The notes beneath the pieces are model-generated. The model made no database searches. It had not been told where the DNA came from and worked only from the letters and a program-made list of their open reading frames with translations. DNA of 64,000 nucleotides from Bacteroidota bacterium (lineage in GTDB: Bacteria > Bacteroidota > Ignavibacteria > Kryptoniales > JAKASW01). The stretch covers positions 1 through 64,000 of the forward strand of contig JAJZVO010000001.1 of the NCBI GenBank assembly GCA_021845665.1. The letters run 5' to 3'. Shown one piece after another: positions 1 to 7,710 of this stretch (positions are counted from its first letter, which is position 1; each line of letters opens with the position of its first letter). Made by a program: the position numbers and the translations under genes.

Positions 1-662
1 GCGCGACGGTGCGTGCGTATACCTCCAGCGAAACGCTCACATTTCGGCACATGATTGTGTCCCATTATCACATAGTCATAACCCTCGTTCAACTTTTTCT
101 CCGCAAATTGGCGCATTCCGTCGGTCTCTCCGAAGTCTTTGCTTGTGGTGTACTCCCTGCTCTTCCTCGAAAACGCGCGTGCCATCGAGAACCCCACGTC
201 CGGGTGAACCCACCTTATCATTTTCTGAGTAAAGCTATTTCTCAATATCCTCTTCAGTATCCTGTAGCCAGTGTCCTTCAAAGCGAGCCCGTCACCGTGA
301 ATAACCAGAAATTTCTTCCCGCCGATCTCTTCTGAGAATCCATCCTGGTGGATAATCAAACCGACGGATTTCGTGAAAAATTCTCCCTGGTAGAAGTCAT
401 GGTTCCCTGCAATGTAATCGATCGGAATCCCGCGATCTGTCATCTCCTTCAGTTTTGCATAAATCCAAAAGAACTTCTTGGGAACTACGTGCTTATACTC
501 ATACCAGAAATCGAAGAGGTCTCCGACGATAATCATCCGGCTTCCGGTCTCTTCAACTTTGCTAAAGAACCTGAGGAGTTCTCTCTTCCTCTTCTCCTCA
601 AAATCCAGGCTGAGCGACGGCGCACCGAGATGTACGTCCGATACAAAATAGACCGGCTTCAA
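1..662 (-). CDS. lpxH: UDP-2,3-diacylglucosamine diphosphatase, LpxH family (3' end cut by window)
   Basis: Metallophosphoesterase that cleaves UDP-2,3-diacylglucosamine to lipid X in lipid A synthesis, acting at the inner face of the cytoplasmic membrane. Translating the minus strand gives the family's motifs in order: SDVHLG near the N-terminus, GDLFDFW, GNHD, a HGDGL motif and GHNH close to the window edge, which together form the two-metal site. The DFWYEYKHVVPK stretch is typical of FCB-group members. The start is probably a TTG at 662-660 directly abutting the stop of the upstream gene (TAGTTG). The frame stays open to base 1, so the C-terminus lies outside the window. Alternative: another calcineurin-like phosphoesterase. 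Family confidence is high. Confidence 0.88.
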   Translation of the reverse strand, partial: MKPVYFVSDVHLGAPSLSLDFEEKRKRELLRFFSKVEETGSRMIIVGDLFDFWYEYKHVVPKKFFWIYAKLKEMTDRGIPIDYIAGNHDFYQGEFFTKSVGLIIHQDGFSEEIGGKKFLVIHGDGLALKDTGYRILKRILRNSFTQKMIRWVHPDVGFSMARAFSRKSREYTTSKDFGETDGMRQFAEKKLNEGYDYVIMGHNHVPKCERFAGGIRTHRR

Positions 663-1067
663 CTATTTGCTTACTCTGATTTCAATGGAGGATGTATCCC
701 TGCCGAGCCTGCACCATCCTTCATTGTCATTGCAATACGTGAAGCCCACTATGAAATCAATGCGGTGCACTCCCGCCGTCAAACCGGCGGCCTTGCACTG
801 AACCTTAATCGGTTTTCCCGGATCAACATACTCTCCCGACTTTGGGAGCTCCTTGATAGAAAGTTCCACCCCCTTCGATTGAGATTCGACAATTACAACT
901 GGCCGGGTATTGACGTGTATGCCCTCACCTGCTTCCAGCTTCAGATCGAAGACAGCGTCGCTCCCGTTTCGAAGCTCTATCGTTTCCGGCTTGACTGCCA
1001 CTTTGACACCACCGGTCTGAGTAAAAAGACTATTCACGATTATCATTGTAAACAAAAGAATCTTCAT
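663..1067 (-). CDS. Secreted DsbD-alpha-like domain protein
   Basis: 134-residue protein with an N-terminal hydrophobic signal segment (about residues 1-18) followed by one beta-rich domain. The C-terminal motif YCNDNEGWC (Cys112 and Cys119) resembles the paired cysteines of the periplasmic N-terminal domain of the DsbD reductase; a further Cys91 is present. No membrane domain follows, so this is a stand-alone version of a domain normally fused to DsbD. A GGAG sequence sits 8 bases ahead of the ATG. It follows the MFS gene by 1 base and abuts lpxH. I infer a periplasmic thiol-redox or binding role; the substrate is unknown. Moderate confidence in the fold assignment. Confidence 0.6.
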   Translation of the reverse strand: MKILLFTMIIVNSLFTQTGGVKVAVKPETIELRNGSDAVFDLKLEAGEGIHVNTRPVVIVESQSKGVELSIKELPKSGEYVDPGKPIKVQCKAAGLTAGVHRIDFIVGFTYCNDNEGWCRLGRDTSSIEIRVSK

Positions 1068-1068
1068 G

Positions 1069-2340
1069 TTAATTCTCCAGCGTAGCTCGCGCTCGGTTCT
1101 GCCACTGGACCTTTACCTGTTGAAGGAATATAAGACCGAGGATAAAAAATATCAGCACGGAAAGGACCGCAACCCTCTGACTCCCTGTAAAGCTCGAAAT
1201 TGCACCGAAGGTAAGAGGGCCCATTATCGCCGAAGCGTTACCGGCTATCCCGTCGTAGAATCCGAAAAATTCTGCCGCGTGATCCGGAGGCGTAAGGAGC
1301 GCCATTAGACTCCTGCTGGACGATTGAGAAGAGCCGATCGCCACGCCCGCGAATAGACCTATGACGTAAAATTCCGCCTTAGTCTGAATGAAGAAAGCTC
1401 CCAGTACCACCGCGATCCAAATAACGAGCGTGATATCGATGCTCTTCTTGGGCCCCCAGTGGTCCGTCAGAACGCCGAAGACAATCGATCCGAGGATAGC
1501 CGTAGTCTGTGCCACGATGAAGAAGAGTATCACTTCGACAGGAGTGAAACCGAGAGTACCGCGGGCGTAAAGTGCTGAAAAGAAGATGACGGTGTTGACT
1601 CCGTCGATATACAAGAAAAAAGACAGGAGAAATCGCGACAGCGCCTTGTACTGGCCGAGTTTTTTGAATGTCCTGATAGCACGCCTGAAGCCAAGACGGA
1701 AGTACGGAATCTTTCGATGGTTGGTACCCGTATGATCGCGAAGAGTGAGAAATGCCGGTATCGAAAAGACTGCGAAGAATCCCGCGGAGATAAGAAAACT
1801 CAATCTGAAGTTGTGAATATTCGAAGGAGCAAATCCACCTTTGATGAAAGGATAAGACAAAGCAAGGATCGACAGGGCGCCGAGATACCCCATACCGAAA
1901 CCGTATCCCGATACCCTGCCATAAATATGTCTCGGCGCTATCTCGGGGAGGAACGCGTCGTAGAAGGTATATCCTCCCTGAAAGCCGACATTCGACGCGA
2001 TAAAGACAAGCATACCAGGGAGTATCATACCTTTCTCAATCCAGTAAAGAGCTGCCGTCCCCGTAATGCAGAGCGCGGAAAACACAAGCAGAAATCTCTT
2101 TCGCTTGTGTGAGTAGTCGCTGGCCGCTCCAAGAACGGGCGAAAGACCGGCGGCTAATATCATCGAAAGGCTGTCCGCCAGACCCCAGAAAAAATCTCCC
2201 CGGCCCGTACTTCCGGCGACAATAGCCTGAAAGTACAGGGCGAACCCCACAGTCTTGACCATCACCGAGAAGGAGGTACGCGCGTAGTCGAAAAGCGTCC
2301 ACGAGAAGATCGTTCCGCGCGAATACTTCTCTTCGATCAT
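1069..2340 (-). CDS. MFS transporter, UMF1/Atg22-like family
   Basis: 423-residue polytopic membrane protein, with about 12 hydrophobic segments across its length and a basic loop (YSHKRKRF) after the second or third helix as in the major facilitator superfamily. The opening (SWTLFDYARTSFSVMVKTVGF) and the GYGFGMGYLGAL segment match the UMF1/vacuole-effluxer (Atg22-like) subgroup often found in FCB bacteria. Substrate cannot be read from sequence; relatives are suspected to move amino acids or other small solutes. The ATG overlaps the nusB stop (ATGA), so the two are translationally coupled. Start and frame are secure. Confidence 0.75.
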   Translation of the reverse strand: MIEEKYSRGTIFSWTLFDYARTSFSVMVKTVGFALYFQAIVAGSTGRGDFFWGLADSLSMILAAGLSPVLGAASDYSHKRKRFLLVFSALCITGTAALYWIEKGMILPGMLVFIASNVGFQGGYTFYDAFLPEIAPRHIYGRVSGYGFGMGYLGALSILALSYPFIKGGFAPSNIHNFRLSFLISAGFFAVFSIPAFLTLRDHTGTNHRKIPYFRLGFRRAIRTFKKLGQYKALSRFLLSFFLYIDGVNTVIFFSALYARGTLGFTPVEVILFFIVAQTTAILGSIVFGVLTDHWGPKKSIDITLVIWIAVVLGAFFIQTKAEFYVIGLFAGVAIGSSQSSSRSLMALLTPPDHAAEFFGFYDGIAGNASAIMGPLTFGAISSFTGSQRVAVLSVLIFFILGLIFLQQVKVQWQNRARATLEN

Positions 2341-2804
2341 TGCTTCTTTTTTGTCGAGGTGTTTATCAACCCTCGCCCGGTTTTCTGAATCTTCCCATCG
2401 TTGGCCAGCTCTTTCAGTGATGCATCGAGTATTCCGTTCACGAACTTGGGACTTTCCTCGGTGCTGTAACGCTTTGCAAGCTCGATTATCTCATTGATCG
2501 TCACCTTCGTCGGAATTTCTTCCGAGTACAGAATTTCCGCGACACCCATCCTCAGAAGGCTGCGATCGATTGGATTCACTCTGTTCATGTCCCAGTGCTC
2601 AAGGTGTCCCTGGAGTATCGCATCGAGCGATCCGAGGTTTTCAAGCGTATCGCGGAAGAGTTTCCGTGCAAACTCCATGGAAGCACCTTCCTCGAGGTCC
2701 TTGAAGATGTCGTTGCTCAGAAAATCCGGCGCTGATCTGGAAATGTCGTACGCATAGAGCGCCTGCAGAACGCGCTCGCGAGCGAGTCTTCGTTGGGAGG
2801 TCAT
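2337..2804 (-). CDS. nusB: Transcription antitermination factor NusB
   Basis: 155-residue all-helical RNA-binding protein that, with NusE (S10), binds boxA in rRNA leader transcripts and promotes antitermination. The N-terminal RRLARERVLQALYAYD and the central NPIDRSLLRMGVAEILY followed by KVTINEIIELAKRYSTEESPKFVNG segments are the classic NusB signatures. Length matches the family (about 140-160), with a short basic tail (KKKQ). It is first in a small group with the MFS gene, whose start overlaps its stop. No antitermination site was looked for in detail here. Confidence 0.93.
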   Translation of the reverse strand: MTSQRRLARERVLQALYAYDISRSAPDFLSNDIFKDLEEGASMEFARKLFRDTLENLGSLDAILQGHLEHWDMNRVNPIDRSLLRMGVAEILYSEEIPTKVTINEIIELAKRYSTEESPKFVNGILDASLKELANDGKIQKTGRGLINTSTKKKQ

Positions 2805-2852
2805 AACGGTCTCCGCCCATTAATGTTTGCTGATCTTTTCATGAAGATTCTC

Positions 2853-3782
2853 TCAAGCTCCAAATAACATGTATGCCTGTAAACCGGCAGATTCGCGGAA
2901 ACGGCTGAATAACTCCGCCTGAAATGACATCCTGTAACGGCTCGCAAAGCCTTTGGCCTTAACGTTCAACCATTTACACATCAGAAGTGCCCTCGGCAAG
3001 TGCCAGCCGTCGCTGACTATCACGATTCTTTTCATCTTCATCCGGCCAATCAAATATCTTTTTGCATAAACAACCTGTTCGATCGTGTTCTCTGTTTTGT
3101 CTTCTGTGATTATCGACGAGGCAGGAATGCCGATATTTCTGAGGTATCTCGCTCCGATTTCGGACTCGTAAGTGCCGAACCGTCTGGTTCCGCCGGTGAC
3201 AGCTATCTCCCTCACCTTGCCTTTCTCGTATAACTCAGCTGCCCCATCGAGCCTTCCCTTCAGGTCCGGGCTCGGCGTGCGAGGACCGATAACACTGCTC
3301 CCTAAAACCACTGCCGCATCAAATTCGGATTTGCCTTCGAATCTGTCACGCCTGGAGGATGTATTTATGAACCCGGCGATTATCGCCGCCCCTGAAATCA
3401 GGACGAGAAGTATTAGAACGCTTCCTACTCTTACACTCGAAGAGAAAGATGCCGCGATCGCAGTGGAAAGCATAAACAGAACGGCAAGGTAAGCTATCAC
3501 TGTGGCAAATTCATCGGCGTGCCCCTTCGGGGGTAGATAGAAAGAAGTGAACAGGAACGCAAAGGAAGCAGCAACTACCAGTAAATACGGAAACATCGCG
3601 AGCCTTCTTCTGAAAACTTCAAGGAAGGCAACCGAGAAAACAACCACAGCCCCAAGCGGGATGTTCCGGAATGTCAATATGCCGGTCTCGGAATCGTGAA
3701 CTATTGCCCTTTGCGCGAAGATCTTGAACATTGCGATCAACGCGGCAAGCATGGCTATGTGCAAAAGAACTCTAGGTCTCAA
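2853..3782 (-). CDS. YdcF/SanA-like membrane protein (DUF218)
   Basis: 309 residues. The first half holds about four hydrophobic segments, giving a membrane anchor. The second half is a DUF218 domain: it begins DAAVVLGSSV, continues with a GRLDGAAELYEKGKV helix, a VTGGTRRFGTYESE loop, EDKTENTIEQ and finally VSDGWHLPRALLMC, matching the family's core motifs. Homologues (SanA, YdcF, ElyC) influence envelope barrier function and possibly polyprenyl-phosphate metabolism, but no reaction is firmly known. The first in-frame start is a TTG without a ribosome-binding site; an ATG at 3752 is an alternative. Function is unassigned beyond the family. Confidence 0.75.
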   Translation of the reverse strand: MRPRVLLHIAMLAALIAMFKIFAQRAIVHDSETGILTFRNIPLGAVVVFSVAFLEVFRRRLAMFPYLLVVAASFAFLFTSFYLPPKGHADEFATVIAYLAVLFMLSTAIAASFSSSVRVGSVLILLVLISGAAIIAGFINTSSRRDRFEGKSEFDAAVVLGSSVIGPRTPSPDLKGRLDGAAELYEKGKVREIAVTGGTRRFGTYESEIGARYLRNIGIPASSIITEDKTENTIEQVVYAKRYLIGRMKMKRIVIVSDGWHLPRALLMCKWLNVKAKGFASRYRMSFQAELFSRFRESAGLQAYMLFGA

Positions 3783-4103
3783 GTTTCAATAACGTGTTGG
3801 TTGTCTCTGTTTTTACGAAACAGAATTTAAGACACGTTCACTGGATTTAAAAGAGAGAGAATCGGAGGAGGAATATATACTTGAGTTTCCGGCCAGCGCA
3901 GGCCCGGATCTGAATTCCTTAGACCTGAATATGCTTTTCTTTCAATAAAGCAATTGAAAGGCACGCCCTTGCAGCCTCCCGCTTGGCTGGAATATTCCAC
4001 TTTCGGAGTTTCCAACAAAGGCATCGGCTCGGCGCGATGTTAACCTCGAAGGCATCCTTCCACTGCAACATCGGCGTAACGCACGGTACCTATTCCACCG
4101 GAG
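3783..4103. other. Intergenic region, no gene seen (321 bp)
   Basis: No convincing coding frame. A 65-codon frame on the minus strand (3827-4024) has no ribosome-binding site and a non-protein-like composition. Two small inverted repeats occur: TCTGTTT/AAACAGA near 3805-3825 and CTTTCAAT/ATTGAAAG (3939-3946 with 3953-3960, 6-base loop). Neither is followed by a convincing T-run. The region must carry the promoter of the DUF218 gene and the 3' end of the sigma-factor operon. Confidence 0.5.
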
Positions 4104-4661
4104 TTAGCGGCCGGGCCCTTCCATACGATGACGCATCATCATTCCCCGTATTCTCTCGCGTATCTCCCTATCGAACCTCTGTTCAAAAACCATATAGCGG
4201 GCCACTTCCACCGGAGATAAGATCCCGCCGAGTGAATTTATGAATTTCGCATGTGTCGAGGCAAGGTGATCATCGTAATTGAGTATGCGTTTGATCTGAG
4301 TATTAATCTCCGCGTCGCCTGCATGACTGCGCATGACAGAGTCCAACACGTTGATCGCCCTGCCCCTCTCGCTGGTTATAGTCCTCATCTCCTGGGTATA
4401 CTTGTTATACAGCGGAAAAAACTTCTCAGCCTTATCTGTCGGGAGATTCATCTCCTTAGTCATTTGCCAGATCTTGATCTGTTCGAGCTGTCTTCTAATC
4501 TCAGAGCTCCTCACTCCTCTTCCCTGATACGACCGGTGCTGCGCAAAACCGCCGGGACCTCCCGTGGGTTGCGGAAATCCATCCATCGCAAGCGACTGCC
4601 CGCGGCTCGATGAAAGTGGAATCAGGGCCGCGAAGGCGATGAGCAGAATGATTCTCTTCAT
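4104..4661 (-). CDS. Periplasmic Spy/CpxP-like stress protein
   Basis: About 185 residues from the ATG at 4661, which opens a clear Sec signal peptide (MKRIILLIAFAALIPLSSS). The mature part is charged and helical: an N-terminal Gly/Pro-rich linker, then helices containing IKIWQMTKEMNLPTDKAEKFFPLYNKY and a later FINSLGGILSPVEVARYMVFEQRFDREIRERIR. The repeated Leu-x-Pro-x-x-x-A motifs resemble the LTxxQ motifs of Spy/CpxP chaperones and metal-resistance sensors. It is the last gene of a sigma/anti-sigma cassette. Its start lies 10 bases past the anti-sigma stop. I infer a periplasmic chaperone or sensor feeding the sigma-factor circuit; not tested. Confidence 0.6.
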   Translation of the reverse strand: MKRIILLIAFAALIPLSSSRGQSLAMDGFPQPTGGPGGFAQHRSYQGRGVRSSEIRRQLEQIKIWQMTKEMNLPTDKAEKFFPLYNKYTQEMRTITSERGRAINVLDSVMRSHAGDAEINTQIKRILNYDDHLASTHAKFINSLGGILSPVEVARYMVFEQRFDREIRERIRGMMMRHRMEGPGR

Positions 4662-4671
4662 TGGTTGCCTT

Positions 4672-5247
4672 TCAATTGGAGTAACTGCTGACTGAATAGT
4701 AAGCGGCGTCAAGCGAGCCGGCAGAGTCGCTCATGGAATTCCACATCTCGTTAACGACCGCTTCCTGCATGGAATCATTGACCGCGTCCATCTCATCGAG
4801 TACACTCGCTTGCGAAGATACCGCATCCACGTAGTTGATATTCAGGCTCGGGAGCGAGACAGCCTCCTCAGGAGACAACTTAGTTGCGAGCGCCGCAATT
4901 GTCCTCGGCTGTGAAATCTGTCTATGGGAAAGCTCAAACACCCCGATGCCTACAATCAACAGGATCGCTGCAAACGCACCCGCAAACGCTGGCACCTTCC
5001 ACTTTACGACCGGGGTTCGGTCTTCAACCCTTGTCATGATAGAAGAATGGAGCTCCTGCCAGAAAGAATCGGGATACTCTTCGTAGCCGACTTCACCCAG
5101 CACCTTGATTGGTTCCCTCATCTCTTCAAGTTCTGCGCGACAAACCTGGCATTCTTCCAAATGAGCTTCTATGCATTTCCTGAGATTCGGTTCCACCTTG
5201 TCCAGGAGAAAATCCGGCAAATTGACCATCACGTCATCGCATCGCAT
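4672..5247 (-). CDS. Membrane anti-sigma factor with zinc-binding domain
   Basis: 191 residues. The N-terminal cytoplasmic domain carries the zinc-binding anti-sigma signature H29-x3-C33-x2-C36 (EAHLEECQVC), with extra Cys3 and Cys25. One membrane helix (about residues 86-106, VPAFAGAFAAILLIVGIGVFEL) leads to a periplasmic tail of about 85 residues rich in Ser/Asp. Such proteins hold an ECF sigma factor inactive until an envelope signal acts on them. The start lies inside the sigma gene (14-base overlap), a strong sign of coupled production. The stop is just upstream of the Spy-like gene. Confidence 0.8.
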   Translation of the reverse strand: MRCDDVMVNLPDFLLDKVEPNLRKCIEAHLEECQVCRAELEEMREPIKVLGEVGYEEYPDSFWQELHSSIMTRVEDRTPVVKWKVPAFAGAFAAILLIVGIGVFELSHRQISQPRTIAALATKLSPEEAVSLPSLNINYVDAVSSQASVLDEMDAVNDSMQEAVVNEMWNSMSDSAGSLDAAYYSVSSYSN

Positions 5248-5785
5248 TTTTCAGATAGTCTCCTATTTTTTTCATGGCATGGAAATAGTTTGCTTTCATG
5301 GCTCCCATGGATCTGTGCATTATCTGCGCGATCTCTTCATACGAGAGCTCCTCATAAAACCTTAGAATAAAAACCTGTTTCTGCTGCGCCGGAAGCGCCG
5401 CCACCGCCTCCGAAACCAGCTTTCTCAACTCGCTCTGATCCGCTTCTCGCTGCGGTTCGTTTCCGCCGGTCAACATATTCGAAACCATTTCGTCCAACCT
5501 TACAACTGCTCTTACTTTCCTCTTCCTCAAATAACTTATCGCGACATTCGTCGCGATCCTGTAAATGTATGTGTAAAGATTCGCGTCGCCTCTGAACTTT
5601 TTCAGAGAATCGTGCAGCTTGATAAAGACTTCCTGCGTCGCGTCCGCGGACTCGTCGTCGTCGTTGAGCATCCTCTTCACAACGAAGAACACCCGTTGCT
5701 CATATCGCCGGACAATTTCGGCGTATGCTCTCGAGTCACCCGCATTAACCTTCTCCAGTAGTTCCAGATCGGACGGGGTCTGCAT
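5234..5785 (-). CDS. ECF-type RNA polymerase sigma factor (RpoE-like)
   Basis: 183 residues with the two ECF domains. Region 2 runs from about residue 20 (AYAEIVRRYEQRVFFVVKRML) through DESADATQEVFIKLHDSLKKF and IYRIATNVAISYLRKRK. Region 4 contains LPAQQKQVFILRFYEELSYEEIAQIMHRSMGAMKANYFHAMKKI, the HTH that reads the -35 element. It starts the cassette sigma, anti-sigma, Spy-like protein, suggesting an envelope-stress response. The 151 bp upstream probably hold an autoregulated promoter, which I could not pinpoint. Confidence 0.88.
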   Translation of the reverse strand: MQTPSDLELLEKVNAGDSRAYAEIVRRYEQRVFFVVKRMLNDDDESADATQEVFIKLHDSLKKFRGDANLYTYIYRIATNVAISYLRKRKVRAVVRLDEMVSNMLTGGNEPQREADQSELRKLVSEAVAALPAQQKQVFILRFYEELSYEEIAQIMHRSMGAMKANYFHAMKKIGDYLKNAMR

Positions 5786-5936
5786 TCAAAGAACTCTTGC
5801 TGTTCCGCGCCATATCATAGATGTAAAGGCCCCGAATCTCTGCAATATCTCCTCGTGCTGTTTATGACCGTTCATTTCCAGTATGCTTTGAAAAAACGTA
5901 CGATTCTAAGACGCGGTCTTTCAAAAACGGTTTAAG

Positions 5937-6305
5937 TCAGCTCTCGATTACGACAACGGCGGCGACGTAGTCTCCAGAATGAGACAGGGAAAGAAAGACT
6001 TTCTTATGTCCGAAGGTCTGAAGAGCCTGACCGCTGAGCCTCAAGACGGGCTTTCCGCTCGGCTCGTTAACTACCTCGACCTCCTGCCAGGAGAAACTGT
6101 CGTCCCACCCCGTCCCGGTGGCCTTGCTGAATGCCTCCTTTGCCGCAAACCTGGCAGCAAAATGCTGGTATGGCAGCGGTTTCTCAACGCAATACGCCTT
6201 CTCAGACCGTGTGAATACCTTGTCGGTTAAAAGATCGCCGTATTCCTCGATGCTCTTCTGCATTCTGGTAACTTCCGCAATATCGATCCCGACGCCTTCA
6301 ACCAT
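5937..6305 (-). CDS. acpS: Holo-[acyl-carrier-protein] synthase
   Basis: 122 residues, the usual AcpS length. It transfers 4'-phosphopantetheine from CoA to apo-ACP. The magnesium-site Asp is in GVGIDIAEVTRM at the N-terminus, followed by FAARFAAKEAFSKATGTG with the conserved Glu/Lys. The C-terminal SLSHSGDYVAAVVV is the family's closing motif. The start overlaps the HAD gene's stop by 8 bases, making it the final gene of the leftward operon that begins at nth. Secure assignment. Confidence 0.93.
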   Translation of the reverse strand: MVEGVGIDIAEVTRMQKSIEEYGDLLTDKVFTRSEKAYCVEKPLPYQHFAARFAAKEAFSKATGTGWDDSFSWQEVEVVNEPSGKPVLRLSGQALQTFGHKKVFLSLSHSGDYVAAVVVIES

Positions 6306-6984
6306 CGGCGTTCTCTTTCCTGACTATGCTGACGAGTTCCTGGATATCGTTCGCCTCGTAATCTCCGCCCGAAGTACCTGTATCGAAAGTGTCCCCGTAC
6401 CGCGCGAAGACCGTCTTCATACCGACCTGTTTCGCTCCGATGATATCGCGCTCGGCCCAGTCGCCGACCATAAGTGCCTCGTCCGGTCTGACTCCAAGCC
6501 TGTTCAATGCCAGCGTGAAAGGCGCGGGATGAGGTTTTCTTTCGCTCGTGTCTTCAAATGTCACCACGACATCGAAGATGTGATGCATGTTGAGATATGT
6601 GAGCCTCAGCCACGCTTCCTTGGTGGGTGCGTCGGAAACTACCGCTAGCTTCATCCCCATCTTGAGTAGCTCGTAAAGAGTTATGTAAACATGTGGATAC
6701 GGTACCAGCGCCGCTTCACGGGCACGCCTGTATGCGACAACGCCCGCGGAAAGTATCTTGTGATTGACCTTGTCGAAAATATCCGACAGGAGAGAATCGA
6801 AAACATACTGGAATTCAATTCCCTTTTCCTTGTAAATGGCATTGATGCGGTCCTTGACCTCGTCATATGATAGTTCGAGTCCCGCATCTAACATGGCCCT
6901 GATTGCGGCATCGATCGCTTCAGCCTTCATCTTCATGAAATCGACGAGAGTATTGTCGAGATCGAAGATCACCGCCTTTATCAT
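6298..6984 (-). CDS. HAD superfamily hydrolase
   Basis: 228 residues with all four HAD motifs: motif I FDLDNTLVDF (nucleophile Asp8, general acid Asp10), motif II VVSDAPTKEA, motif III Lys in SERKPHPAPF, and motif IV MVGDWAERDIIGAKQ. An alpha-helical cap (about residues 15-90) places it in subclass I with the TIGR02253-like or phosphoglycolate-phosphatase-like enzymes. The substrate cannot be told from sequence. It overlaps aroQ by 4 bases upstream and acpS by 8 bases downstream. Confidence 0.8.
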   Translation of the reverse strand: MIKAVIFDLDNTLVDFMKMKAEAIDAAIRAMLDAGLELSYDEVKDRINAIYKEKGIEFQYVFDSLLSDIFDKVNHKILSAGVVAYRRAREAALVPYPHVYITLYELLKMGMKLAVVSDAPTKEAWLRLTYLNMHHIFDVVVTFEDTSERKPHPAPFTLALNRLGVRPDEALMVGDWAERDIIGAKQVGMKTVFARYGDTFDTGTSGGDYEANDIQELVSIVRKENADG

Positions 6985-7415
6985 TTTCCTGCGTTCTCTG
7001 AAAGCGCAAACACCGCGGCGAAGTATGATAATTTTCCAAACCCTGTAATTGTCCCCTTGCAGACCGCCGAAATGACACTCGTTCGCCTGAACTCCTCGCG
7101 CGCGAACACATTGGACATGTGGACCTCTACAACCGGAGTTCTCACCGATGCGATTGCATCCCGCAGTGAATAGCTGTAATGAGTCAGCGCGCCGGCATTG
7201 AGCACGACTCCAACGAAGCCTTCCTTATCGACTCCGTGTATCTTATCGATCATGTCGCCTTCTCCGTTCGTCTGGAAAAACTCGAACGCAACGTCCGGGA
7301 AGCGGCTCTTCAACTGCGAGTTTATTACCGCAAGGGTATCGCTGCCGTAAGTCTCCGGCTCACGAGTCCCCGTCATGTTTAGATTCGGGCCGTTCGCTAC
7401 CAGTACTTTCATCAT
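6981..7415 (-). CDS. aroQ: 3-dehydroquinate dehydratase, type II
   Basis: About 145 residues from the ATG pair at 7415/7412, which follows GGAGACAA. The frame stays open upstream, but the family begins at MKVLVANGPNLN. It dehydrates 3-dehydroquinate to 3-dehydroshikimate in the shikimate pathway and works as a dodecamer. Seen are the NGPNLNMTGTREPETYG loop with the catalytic Tyr, FFQTNGEGDMIDKIH, LNAGALTHYSYSLRDAI, VEVHMSNVFAREEFRRTSV with the catalytic His, and GFGKLSY. Its first 56 bases overlap the preceding gene in another frame, which is unusual. Confidence 0.92.
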   Translation of the reverse strand: MMKVLVANGPNLNMTGTREPETYGSDTLAVINSQLKSRFPDVAFEFFQTNGEGDMIDKIHGVDKEGFVGVVLNAGALTHYSYSLRDAIASVRTPVVEVHMSNVFAREEFRRTSVISAVCKGTITGFGKLSYFAAVFALSENAGK

Positions 7416-7710
7416 TTGTCTCCGTCCCTGGTCCTGGATCATTGATTTGTTCCTCAGTTTGTTCCTCGATATAACTTCTAACGGCGGGCTTGAGAAAGAG
7501 GTTTTCGATTCCCACTTCGGAAAGGCTCCTCGCAAGAGTAGAAGCGCGGTGCTTCTGGTCGAACCGCTTGTTGACCACGATCAACTTCTCCTCTTTCAAG
7601 ATGCAGTATCCACCGCCGAAGTCTCCCTTCTCGTATATCACTTTGAGCCCGAGTTGGGAAGCGGCCTCCTCAAGTTCCGCTATCAGCGCTTCTGTCTTCA
7701 GCTTCGGCAT
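7360..7710 (-). CDS. Conserved hypothetical protein
   Basis: 116 residues. The first 75 form a compact alpha/beta domain with GLKVIYEKGDFGGGYCILKEEKLIVVNKR at its core. That pattern (a Gly-rich YC hairpin, then IVVNK) recurs in small proteins of unknown function in Chlorobi, Ignavibacteria and Aquificae as far as I recall. The last 35 residues are acidic and low-complexity (Glu/Asp/Pro/Gly/Ser). The start overlaps the upstream membrane gene by 41 bases, and the tail overlaps aroQ by 56 bases, so the disordered tail is coded over the aroQ start region. Function unknown. Confidence 0.65.
   Translation of the reverse strand: MPKLKTEALIAELEEAASQLGLKVIYEKGDFGGGYCILKEEKLIVVNKRFDQKHRASTLARSLSEVGIENLFLKPAVRSYIEEQTEEQINDPGPGTETNDESTGSERPESKHDGDS

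Noticed and set aside
348-1085. Plus-strand frame of 245 codons across the first kilobase
   Set aside because: It runs antisense to lpxH and the DsbD-alpha-like gene, whose motifs are clear on the other strand.
3939-3960. Terminator of the Spy-like gene
   Set aside because: The 8-base stem lacks a following T-run on either strand.
3827-4024. Minus-strand frame of 65 codons between the DUF218 and Spy-like genes
   Set aside because: No ribosome-binding site and no family resemblance.
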